From NCBI GenBank assembly GCA_022448955.1, contig JAKVCU010000096.1, forward strand, positions 1 through 35,355: 35,355 bases of DNA, given 5' to 3'. The stretch's first letter is position 1, and each line of letters begins with the position of its first letter. The notes below the pieces were generated by a model. The model ran no database searches. It worked only from the letters and a program-made list of their open reading frames with translations, and had not been told where the DNA came from. Of this stretch, positions 17,264-25,272 are shown one piece after another. The position numbers were made by a program, and so were the translations under genes. This DNA is from Saprospiraceae bacterium. GTDB lineage: Bacteria > Bacteroidota > Bacteroidia > Chitinophagales > Saprospiraceae.

Positions 17264-17404
17264 TTTTCAGATTCGTTAAGTTGATGTACTTGAGGCTATT
17301 TGAAAAAAGAGCTGAAGGTTTAGATGTTAATAGTTTTATGTTAACCTTAGTTTTCAATAGCTCATAAATTCAAATTGCTGCTTTCTGTACATAAAAATTA
17401 GTAA

Positions 17405-19423
17405 TTAATCCTTATTGGTATCTTTTCTTAATACAACCTGCTCCCCTTGTTTTTCAACGACTAAGTCGAAAAAGTTTTTTAGGGCTTCATATTCTACAGG
17501 GGCAAATCGTATTTGCTGAATATTTAATTTGCTAACTAACTGGATTTTTTCATGATTGATCTTAACAACTTTGTATTGAAAAGATGCTCCTCTATTCTTT
17601 AATCCTATGTTTATAGGGCTAGGTAATTCTTCGATGACATAACCGACAGGAATATCAATATTTATGATCTTTTCTTTAGCAATGGGATAGGTCATATCAA
17701 CTGGATAGGAACGGTTCTGAAGTTTGAACGGATTTTCTGTGAAATCAGCTTCAATAATAGGTGAAAAATAGATTAAATCATCGATCAATTGTGCGCCAAA
17801 TGGTATATGGCAATGAGCTCTTGCTTTAATTACTTTTGATTGATCCTGTTGAAAATCTACTTTTTGATATTCTATATCAGGGTAAATATCTTTGAGCCCA
17901 TTTTGCAAAAAATATCCTGCCGAGTCCTCCGTCATTTGTTGTTGAATACCAATAGCTGCATAGCCTTCAAACTTGTAGCTAAGGTTTCCAATCATATGAC
18001 CTTCTAGATCAATTTTTATATTACCAGAACTAATGGTTTTTCCACTAGGATTCGGAATTTCGATCCATTGTAAATCTTCTACATCAGCTATCCATCCATG
18101 AAGATTGAGCGAATTGGTTCTTGGGTAACCTAATGGACGATTAGGATCATCAACATCAATAGCTATAAATTCATTTTCAAATTTGGCTAAAGTAATTACG
18201 TGGTTAAATTGGTCTAAAATTGCATGTGGTTGTATAGGTTGGCCATGATCTCGTGTGCTAACTAAAAGAGGGTAAGACTCTATTTCATAATGCTTTAATA
18301 GCGCTAACAACATCAAGTTTAGATCAGCGCTATTGCCATAGCCTTTTTTGAATGTTGATAGCAAGTCATTGCTCAATAGCTTACTTTCTATGCCATTCCA
18401 TTCTAACTTAGTCGCCACGAAATTATACAACATTTCTACCTTTTCTTCATTAGATTCTGCATTACTCAGGATAGCATCCGTCTCATTGATAATAGTTTGA
18501 ATTGTTTGTGAATTGCTATATGCCTTTCCAAATCTGTCAGCATTGGTTAAGTTCTTAGCTGCTTTTTCCCAAGTCGGAATAATTTGTTTTTTACGCTTGG
18601 AATAAGAAATATAATCAAGTTTTAACTCTAAATAAGAAAGGTAATCATCCATTCTGGTAATGAATGGCTCTTCTTTTAGAGCAGGTACTTCTTTTTGAAT
18701 GAATTGTGTTCTTTTAACACTAGCTGTCGCTAAACGGACTCCTCTTTTTGACCGCTTTTTGTGCCCTAGAAGTGTTGTATATCTTCTGTAATGTGGCACC
18801 AGCATCCCATCTTGCCCTTCAAATTGAACAACTTCGTCCATTGGTCTTCCTCTACTAATTTGAACATAGTGATATGATTTTGGGATGCTAGTTCTATACT
18901 CACTCCAAAGGGTTGGGATGTTAGATTGAAATACCCATCGCTTAATTTGATTAACGTATTTTGAGTTGAGTTTATATTTATACTCTAAGATGGAGCCAGT
19001 TACTATATTAGGGAAAGTAAACTTGTACCTGACTAATTGTTCATTGACTTGTTCTTTAAAAATGGAGCTTTTTTTGACTTTGATTTTTTTGCCATCAGGT
19101 AAAATGACCTGTGCTTTAATTTCGTAAACTTCATCATCAATCCACTGATCAATAGAAACATGTCCTAGTTGATCTATCGCATTCTTGTTCAGTATCTTTA
19201 TTCGCTTGTGACGTTTAAATGTATACTCATCATAACCTCTAGGTGCCTGGAATTTAAGCTCTCCAAAATCGCATAATATAACGGCATGTGCTGAAGAATC
19301 TGCTTCATAGATCTTCATTTCTAAATGCTCCGAAGGAATGTCTCCCCATTTTATGGGAGAGCTTTGAGCCCAACTGAATAGTACTGTAGAAATAAAATAA
19401 ATTGTACTAAAAGTTCTTTTCAT
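17405..19423 (-). CDS. Secreted DUF3857 / transglutaminase-like protein, Cys replaced by Ser (close paralogue)
   Basis: The 672-residue protein has the same layout as its neighbour at 15254: signal peptide (MKRTFSTIYFISTVLFSWAQ), DUF3857, core, DUF3858-like end. The core reads KKGYGNSADLNLMLLALLKH with Ser365 at the Cys position, His408 (FNHVI) and Asp in AIDVDDPNRPLG. Its sequence is more Lys- and Asn-rich than the 15254 copy, with more conservative drift, as expected for one duplicate evolving faster. Only 10 bases separate it from the next gene upstream, so it is in the same transcript. Between it and 15254 the 141-base gap is the only break in the array. Confidence 0.87.
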   Translation of the reverse strand: MKRTFSTIYFISTVLFSWAQSSPIKWGDIPSEHLEMKIYEADSSAHAVILCDFGELKFQAPRGYDEYTFKRHKRIKILNKNAIDQLGHVSIDQWIDDEVYEIKAQVILPDGKKIKVKKSSIFKEQVNEQLVRYKFTFPNIVTGSILEYKYKLNSKYVNQIKRWVFQSNIPTLWSEYRTSIPKSYHYVQISRGRPMDEVVQFEGQDGMLVPHYRRYTTLLGHKKRSKRGVRLATASVKRTQFIQKEVPALKEEPFITRMDDYLSYLELKLDYISYSKRKKQIIPTWEKAAKNLTNADRFGKAYSNSQTIQTIINETDAILSNAESNEEKVEMLYNFVATKLEWNGIESKLLSNDLLSTFKKGYGNSADLNLMLLALLKHYEIESYPLLVSTRDHGQPIQPHAILDQFNHVITLAKFENEFIAIDVDDPNRPLGYPRTNSLNLHGWIADVEDLQWIEIPNPSGKTISSGNIKIDLEGHMIGNLSYKFEGYAAIGIQQQMTEDSAGYFLQNGLKDIYPDIEYQKVDFQQDQSKVIKARAHCHIPFGAQLIDDLIYFSPIIEADFTENPFKLQNRSYPVDMTYPIAKEKIINIDIPVGYVIEELPSPINIGLKNRGASFQYKVVKINHEKIQLVSKLNIQQIRFAPVEYEALKNFFDLVVEKQGEQVVLRKDTNKD

Positions 19424-19433
19424 CTTTCTTTTG

Positions 19434-21413
19434 CTAATTACCTTTTTTCAATACAATTTGCTCACCCAGTTTTTCTGCAATTTGCTCAAACATTTGTTTG
19501 ATAGCGGGATATTGTTCAGGGTAATAAACCACTTGATTTATTTGAATATCGCAGCTGATTTGTATATAATTGCTTTGTTGGATAATGTTGTAAGTAAAAT
19601 TACCTGCCTCTTCTGAGAGTTTGACTTGTGCTTTCTCCGGGAGTTCTTCAACTTTATAAGATGTAGGTATTTCAATTTTAGTGATAAGTTTTTGGCGAAA
19701 TGGATAAGGGAAGTCTACAGGGAATTGTCTCTCATGTACCTTGAATGGATTTTCGCCAAAGTATGTATATAACATGGGTGATAAGTAGATGAAATCATCA
19801 ACTTGAATAGCTGCTTCAGAGGTGTTTATTTTCATTTTAGTTACAAAAGGACGATCTGATTGATCTAAGCCCGTTTCTTTTATTTCGGAGAGCTGAAAAT
19901 CTTCAACTTGCCATCCAACTCTTTCCGCCCAAAAGTTTCCACTAGTATCAGATGTAGAATAATTTCTTTCCATTACAGCATCATATCCCATGAAACGGAA
20001 AACCATTTTGGCTTCCAGGCCTCCTTCTTCATGAATTTTGATATCTGTGCCTATAATCTCCGTACTCATGGTAGGAAGCATATCGATCCAAATAGGATTA
20101 TCTATTTGTGCCAACCACGCCATTTTGTTATTGGCTTCTGAACGAACAAATCCCATGGGTAAGGTCTCTTGGGCAATATCTACAAAAATGTCACTGCCAT
20201 CTAAATTCACAATGACAAAAAGGTGATTGAATTGATTAATAATTGGGTAGTTGGGCAGTACTTTGCCATGGCCGCGAGTAGAGCATAAAATGGGATCCGC
20301 CTTAATACCTAGGCTTCGTAAAGCCGTTAAAAAAGCCATATTGGCATAAGCAGAATTTCCTTCTTTATTCGTCAAAAAATCATTTGGCTTCAAAGCCGAA
20401 TCGATACTGTAAGTTCCATTCCACTTATAATTCTTAACTAAATAGTTAAAAATAACTTTTGCTTTGTCTCTTTCACTAGTCGCTGTTTCTAGTAAAGGTT
20501 TTATAACGGCCATAAGCTCATCCGCCGCCTCTGCATGTGGAAGGAGATAGTATTTTTCATAATCCTTTGCTGCATCTTCCCAGGTAGTTAATACTTTTTC
20601 TACTCCTTTCCCCGGAATGGTATATTCACTAAGTTGAAATCGTACATTTGCTCTATAATCGTCCATGGTAGTGATGAATGCCTCTTCTTTCATCGCTGGG
20701 CCATTTCTCATGGTGTAGATATTAGGACTCAAAGTAAATACCATATCATTCAGTCTAATCTCTGTAATATCATCACCAACTTTTTTGGTTTGCATTCCTT
20801 TCAAACCTGCAAAAATCATAGCATAAGTAAAGAAAGAGGGGTTTTTAATCCGAAATTCAGAATAGCGAACAGGTAAAGAGTGTTGAAAATACCAAGGACG
20901 AAGAGAAAAGTAATTCTCAGAGTATAATTCATACTGATATTCGATAACGGATCCTTGAGTTAAATTGGGAATTGAAAAGGAGATTTTTGATAGCTCTTCA
21001 TCCACCTTTTCTTGATAGATATTTTTCTTTTTCACTTTAACTTTTTCTCCACTAGGCGTTATAACATGGGCTTTTACATCTTTTATAATATGATAATCAT
21101 CAGCATGACGATAAAATATAGCAATATCACCAAGTGAAAAGGCTTTACGGTCGAAAATTTTAATCCTTCTTTGATGCGTAAACTTATAGCCCAATCCTTC
21201 ACCCCAAGATGGGTCAGCTACTTCCATTAAACCATAATCTACAAGAATGACAGCACTTGTACTAGTATCTTTTGGATATGAAGTCATCTGCAAGTCTTCC
21301 GAAGGGACTTTTCCAAACTTTAGAGGCTCCTTTTGGCTAAAGAGTGAAAGTGTGCTAAATAAAATTACCAGAAAGGTATAATTGGAGTTGTGGATCAATA
21401 GTTTCATTTTCAT
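19434..21413 (-). CDS. Secreted DUF3857 / transglutaminase-like protein, divergent member, Cys replaced by Ser
   Basis: The frame is open to 21482, but the ATG at 21413 (MKMKLLIHNSNYTFLVILFS, with a signal peptide ending near FSQ) is the most plausible start and gives 659 residues; an ATG two codons later is equally possible. Same domain order as the other array members, but clearly more divergent. The core reads LTNKEGNSAYANMAFLTALR, with Ser354 at the nucleophile position, His397 (FNHLFV) and an Asp in IFVDIAQ. This is the first gene of the array in transcription direction. An upstream GGTTGTTTTTATAT / TATATTAC stretch (minus strand, ~21500-21525) could be its promoter, without a good consensus match. 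Confidence 0.85.
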   Translation of the reverse strand: MKMKLLIHNSNYTFLVILFSTLSLFSQKEPLKFGKVPSEDLQMTSYPKDTSTSAVILVDYGLMEVADPSWGEGLGYKFTHQRRIKIFDRKAFSLGDIAIFYRHADDYHIIKDVKAHVITPSGEKVKVKKKNIYQEKVDEELSKISFSIPNLTQGSVIEYQYELYSENYFSLRPWYFQHSLPVRYSEFRIKNPSFFTYAMIFAGLKGMQTKKVGDDITEIRLNDMVFTLSPNIYTMRNGPAMKEEAFITTMDDYRANVRFQLSEYTIPGKGVEKVLTTWEDAAKDYEKYYLLPHAEAADELMAVIKPLLETATSERDKAKVIFNYLVKNYKWNGTYSIDSALKPNDFLTNKEGNSAYANMAFLTALRSLGIKADPILCSTRGHGKVLPNYPIINQFNHLFVIVNLDGSDIFVDIAQETLPMGFVRSEANNKMAWLAQIDNPIWIDMLPTMSTEIIGTDIKIHEEGGLEAKMVFRFMGYDAVMERNYSTSDTSGNFWAERVGWQVEDFQLSEIKETGLDQSDRPFVTKMKINTSEAAIQVDDFIYLSPMLYTYFGENPFKVHERQFPVDFPYPFRQKLITKIEIPTSYKVEELPEKAQVKLSEEAGNFTYNIIQQSNYIQISCDIQINQVVYYPEQYPAIKQMFEQIAEKLGEQIVLKKGN

Positions 21414-21657
21414 TTGCTTTAAGCTGAAATAAGCGTCTGTTGGGGCTTTGTTAATTAGCTTCATAAACAAACTCCTCAACAAACGCTAATTCTTAACTGT
21501 AATATACACATCAATATAAAAACAACCTACTTTCTAAATACTGCTTTTGTAAAAAATAATGAAAATAGATAGCACTACGATATCTTATAGATTAAATGAA
21601 TATTTTATTTGATGAGTTCCTTTATTGCAAACTTTCTCTTCATCTTTTTATTTACTG

Positions 21658-23295
21658 CTATCTATTTCCAAGCAGTTGATTATATCTGCTGGAGTCATTG
21701 ATAACTTTCACGGCCTCTTCAATCTCTATATCGTTACGAAGGCCCATTTTGATTTTTCCTTTTTGATAGAAATAGCGACTTGCGATTTCTTTTTCAATCA
21801 GCTTCGTGATCTCCTCTTTGTAGCGAAGGATTTCATCCTTCTTAGCTGCTTTTACTTTCTGTGAAAGCGATTTTAAAGACGTATCCAAATCATAGCCCTC
21901 TTTGCTAGTCATTTTTTCTAATTGACTGATCAGTTTTTCACTTTCTGTTTGGTATTGGAAGTTTTTAGACTCTAAGAAAGAAAGGAATTCATTTATTTCA
22001 GTGAATCGGAATGCTTCGATATTTTTAATACTATCTCTTTTTAGACAATAGTCAGTAACATAATCAAAAATTAAGGCTTGATCTACTAAGCTTTTAATTA
22101 CGCCAACATCCGTTACTTTATTGACAAAAATATCTGGTTTGACACCACCCCCATCAAGAACGGTTCTTCCATTTCTAGTTTTGAAAGGAGTGCGTTTTTC
22201 GTCTGCAATATCAACGGGTTCGCCATCCTTATATTCTACGCTTTGGATACAGCGCTCACTTGGGATATAGTATTTTGCTGTTGTTAGTTTCAGCTTTGCA
22301 TTGTAGCCGATATCTTTAGTATTTTGCACCAAGCCTTTTCCATAAGAACGTTGCCCTAGCAGAACACCTCTATCATAATCTTGAATTACACCACTTACAA
22401 TTTCGGATGCCGAAGCAGAGCGACCATTGATAAGGATAACTAATGGGATTTCTGTATCTAATGGGGTAGTTGTTGTGCGGAAGCTCATATCCCAATCTTT
22501 GACTTTTCCTTTCGTTTTTACCACCAATTCTCCTTTTGGGATAAAGATATTTGAAATATTGACCGCCTCGTTTAACAATCCACCGCCGTTGTCTCGCAAA
22601 TCAAAAATGACCCCTTTTATACTGGGGTTTTCTTTCTTCAATTTTTGAATAGCATTTTTGACATTCATCCCAGCGTTGCGAGTGAAAGTGGTCAAGGACA
22701 CATAGCCAATATCATCACGGACCATACCAGAGTAGGGTACATTCGGAACCTGTACCTCTCCACGTGTTAAGGTTAAGTTGATAAGCTCCTTAGTGCCCGG
22801 GCGTCGTACAGCAATTTGTACTGTCGTATTCGGAAAGCCTCTTAGCAGCGCATTGATGGCATCACCAGATTTTCCTTTGGTATCATTGCCATCGATAGCT
22901 ACAATTTGATCACCTGGTCTGAGTCCTGCTCTATCTGCTGGTTGATCTTTATATAACTCCGTAATGGTGACATAGTCACCCATTTTTTTACTGCGAGCAC
23001 CAATACCATTATACTTACCATCAGTAAGAAAGCGATAACCCTCAATATCTGATTCTGAGATGTAATTAGTATATGGGTCCAATGACTCCATCATCGCGTC
23101 TAGGCCAGTGCGCATCAATTTGCCAGGATCGACTTCATCTACGTAATAGGTGTTAATTTCTTTATAGAGATTAGTGAAAATCTCTATATTTTTAATCATT
23201 TCGAAGTACTTATCATTGGGTTGATTGCCAATGGTTGTAGCCATTCCCATAAAGCCAATAACAAGTAATGCTGTGATTTTAAAATATTTCTTCAT
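21658..23295 (-). CDS. C-terminal processing protease, S41 family (CtpA type)
   Basis: The 545-residue protein begins with a signal or anchor segment (MKKYFKITALLVIGFMGMAT). The PDZ domain lies at ~90-180 (GIGARSKKMGDYVTI, DRAGLRPGDQIVAIDG), inserted before the S41 core. The catalytic region is complete: GRSASASEIVSG places the nucleophile at Ser295, with Asp306 in QDYDRG and Lys320 in QRSYGKGLVQ. The spacings (11 and 14) equal those of Tsp. A helical C-terminal tail of ~150 residues follows, longer than in the minimal enzymes. It acts in the periplasm on C-termini of envelope proteins. It lies 175 bases upstream of the DUF3857 array on the same strand. Confidence 0.93.
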   Translation of the reverse strand: MKKYFKITALLVIGFMGMATTIGNQPNDKYFEMIKNIEIFTNLYKEINTYYVDEVDPGKLMRTGLDAMMESLDPYTNYISESDIEGYRFLTDGKYNGIGARSKKMGDYVTITELYKDQPADRAGLRPGDQIVAIDGNDTKGKSGDAINALLRGFPNTTVQIAVRRPGTKELINLTLTRGEVQVPNVPYSGMVRDDIGYVSLTTFTRNAGMNVKNAIQKLKKENPSIKGVIFDLRDNGGGLLNEAVNISNIFIPKGELVVKTKGKVKDWDMSFRTTTTPLDTEIPLVILINGRSASASEIVSGVIQDYDRGVLLGQRSYGKGLVQNTKDIGYNAKLKLTTAKYYIPSERCIQSVEYKDGEPVDIADEKRTPFKTRNGRTVLDGGGVKPDIFVNKVTDVGVIKSLVDQALIFDYVTDYCLKRDSIKNIEAFRFTEINEFLSFLESKNFQYQTESEKLISQLEKMTSKEGYDLDTSLKSLSQKVKAAKKDEILRYKEEITKLIEKEIASRYFYQKGKIKMGLRNDIEIEEAVKVINDSSRYNQLLGNR

Positions 23296-23364
23296 TCCTG
23301 AATCTTTTTATTCCTCCAATTATTGTGGTTGTATACGTCTGATAGCGGCTGGTCATATTTGATT

Positions 23365-23970
23365 TTAATTGGCCACTCCTTTTATAATAATCGTATTCGC
23401 TTTTTCTATATTACTTTTTGTTCTTGTTATTACTTTGATGATATTCATATCTAACTGCTCTTTACTGTTTTTTATAGCTTGAGTTTCAATTTTTAGAATG
23501 TATTTTTCATCTACTATAAACGAATCATAATCCATATCGATGATTTCCTCGTTCAACATAAAGAGCGTAGATGCATTGTCTGATAGATTTAAGTATTTTT
23601 CTTTCAGCTCATTTAAGGAGATAAATTTAGGCGTATAATTTTCCTTTATTCGGATATAGACGATGCCATCATATTTGACTTCATTGAACTGGATGGACTC
23701 TTTTTCTATTTTTACCTCTTTAATTTGATTTGGGTTGATCGCATTAATGATTTGTTCATCAACAATCTCTTCATTTAGGTAGAATAAGACATTGGTTCCT
23801 TCATCTCCTTCCTTCAAATTTACCACAACTGGAACGGTATCATTTTCTGAATAAATAACTCGGACTCCAGTTTTTAACCCACTTAGTTTTCCTACTAGAG
23901 TATCTACAGGAATTTGACTAATCAAATTAAAGGAGGAAAGTATAAGTATTAGCAATAGTATTTTTTTCAT
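23365..23970 (-). CDS. Small secreted protein with two plug-like repeats, function unknown
   Basis: The 201-residue protein has a clear signal peptide (MKKILLLILILSSFNLISQ). Two related modules are visible: FYLNEEIVDEQIINAINPNQ followed by IKEVKIEK and a YDGIVYIRIK strand, and later FMLNEEIID ... KYILKIET ... IIKVITRTK. This pattern (a displayed name or value, then I..INPN.I..V.I.K, then GI.I.TK) recalls the plug domain of TonB-dependent receptors and the short plug-only domains of Bacteroidota periplasmic proteins. It is probably a periplasmic or outer-membrane-associated beta protein. I do not recognise a named family. It lies 69 bases upstream of the S41 gene on the same strand, possibly one unit. 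Confidence 0.7.
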   Translation of the reverse strand: MKKILLLILILSSFNLISQIPVDTLVGKLSGLKTGVRVIYSENDTVPVVVNLKEGDEGTNVLFYLNEEIVDEQIINAINPNQIKEVKIEKESIQFNEVKYDGIVYIRIKENYTPKFISLNELKEKYLNLSDNASTLFMLNEEIIDMDYDSFIVDEKYILKIETQAIKNSKEQLDMNIIKVITRTKSNIEKANTIIIKGVAN

Positions 23971-24085
23971 TTTCCTTTTTTAATGGCCACCAACTAAACG
24001 GATATGCCCTAAACATTCTGAATTTACTACTTAAATAAATCCGATGAAGACGATTTTTTGCTTTTAAGAAAAGAATAACAAACTT

Positions 24086-24847
24086 TTAACCAAAATGAGC
24101 ATAGACCATACTCATCAATTCTTCAGGTGCTTGAGCATGGACCCAGTGCCCTGCATCTAATACCGTATCTACTATAGCTACAGGGAAGAGTTCTGTAATG
24201 GTATCTAGATCATCAGCCTGGATGTAATCGGATTGTCCTCCGCGAATAAATAGGGTAGGCTTTTCGAAAGGTTCTTCCGATTGAATAGGGGCTAAAATGT
24301 CTTGGTAGTGATCATAAATCACTGCTAAGTTCATTTTCCAACGATAGCCACCTTCTTTATTACGGCTAAGGTTTTTGAGTAAGAATTGGCGTACGCCAAA
24401 ATCTTTTATTCTTTCTTTTAAGAAATTGTCAGCTTCATTTCTTCCTTCGACTTTCGTCAAATCTAATGCAAAAAGGGCATCAAAGATTTCATAATGTCCT
24501 CCAGGGTACTGCTTAGGTGCAATATCTACTACAATCAGATTTTTTACTAAATCTGGGTAGCTCAAGGCTAATTGCATAGCTACTTTACCACCCATCGAGT
24601 GGCCAATGATATTAGCTTCGTAAATCCAGTTGTTTTCTAGGAATTGTTGGATATCTTCTGCCATTTGCGGATAGGTCATTGGTGCCGCATGCGGCGATTT
24701 GCCGTGATTGCGCAGATCGATAATATATACCATATAATCCTCTGCTAATTGCTTAGCAATGGTTTGCCAATTGTCCAATGTGCCGAATAGGCCATGTAAT
24801 ATGATGATAGGGTCACCTTGCCCAAAAGATTTATAGTTTAATTCCAT
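24086..24847 (-). CDS. Alpha/beta-fold hydrolase (YbfF-like esterase)
   Basis: The 253-residue protein is a full-length alpha/beta hydrolase. The oxyanion loop is HGLFGTLDNW (~18-27), the nucleophile elbow GHSMGGKVA (Ser84), and the His lies in DAGHWVHAQAP (~234). RNHGKSPH and the cap region resemble the YbfF/esterase group and related lipase-like proteins. There is no signal peptide, so it is cytosolic and probably acts on small acyl esters; the true substrate cannot be told. A near-consensus -7 box on the minus strand (TTACTTTG, ~24936-24943) may drive it. Confidence 0.9.
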   Translation of the reverse strand: MELNYKSFGQGDPIIILHGLFGTLDNWQTIAKQLAEDYMVYIIDLRNHGKSPHAAPMTYPQMAEDIQQFLENNWIYEANIIGHSMGGKVAMQLALSYPDLVKNLIVVDIAPKQYPGGHYEIFDALFALDLTKVEGRNEADNFLKERIKDFGVRQFLLKNLSRNKEGGYRWKMNLAVIYDHYQDILAPIQSEEPFEKPTLFIRGGQSDYIQADDLDTITELFPVAIVDTVLDAGHWVHAQAPEELMSMVYAHFG

Positions 24848-25272
24848 TTATTTTTATTTCAAAGTCCGTTATGGAAAGGCTATCCAACTTTGACAGCTAG
24901 TTAGTTTGACCATATAACGATAATGTTTTTTGCAAAGTAAATGTTTTACCTGAATATGATTCTTTTGTTGAAGAAAATAAGTGAACATATTCTTCGTTGG
25001 ATATGTAACTATTTTAACAATATGTATTATGTAAAGGGTAGTGCTCAAGTATTGCCTTAGCCCTATAATCATATTAAAAGAGCGGAATTTTTAATATATA
25101 TGCGAATATTCATGGGATGTGCCCTATTTATTGGCTAAATTTGGTAAGTAGATCTAATTGGCCAATTAAACATCCATAGGTAAAGCCTCTATTTAGTTAA
25201 ACCTAAAAATCTGGCTGAACTCGAATAAATACATTATATTAATACATTGATTTGGACAAATCCTTACCTAAG
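24848..25272. other. 425-base divergent intergenic region
   Basis: This region lies between the divergent hydrolase and adenylate cyclase genes. It contains the possible hydrolase promoter, a 14-bp perfect palindrome (25155-25168) and no convincing gene; a 67-codon minus-strand frame in it has no coding character. Confidence 0.6.
25155..25168. promoter_or_regulatory. 14-bp palindrome upstream of adenylate cyclase (candidate operator)
   Basis: TAATTGGCCAATTA is a perfect palindrome about 105 bases before the cyclase ATG. Its size and position suit a dimeric regulator's site. No related copy was recognised elsewhere in the window, so the regulator is unknown. Confidence 0.3.

Noticed and set aside
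21414-21482. TTG-initiated extension of the fourth DUF3857 gene
   Set aside because: It would bury the signal peptide; the ATG at 21413 gives a normal secreted N-terminus.
24869-25072. 67-codon minus-strand frame as a gene
   Set aside because: No coding bias, no recognisable motif, and it overlaps the probable promoter of the hydrolase gene.
25100-25138. A 12-codon ATG frame as a leader peptide upstream of the cyclase
   Set aside because: No attenuator-like hairpin follows and nothing in the composition suggests a regulatory peptide.
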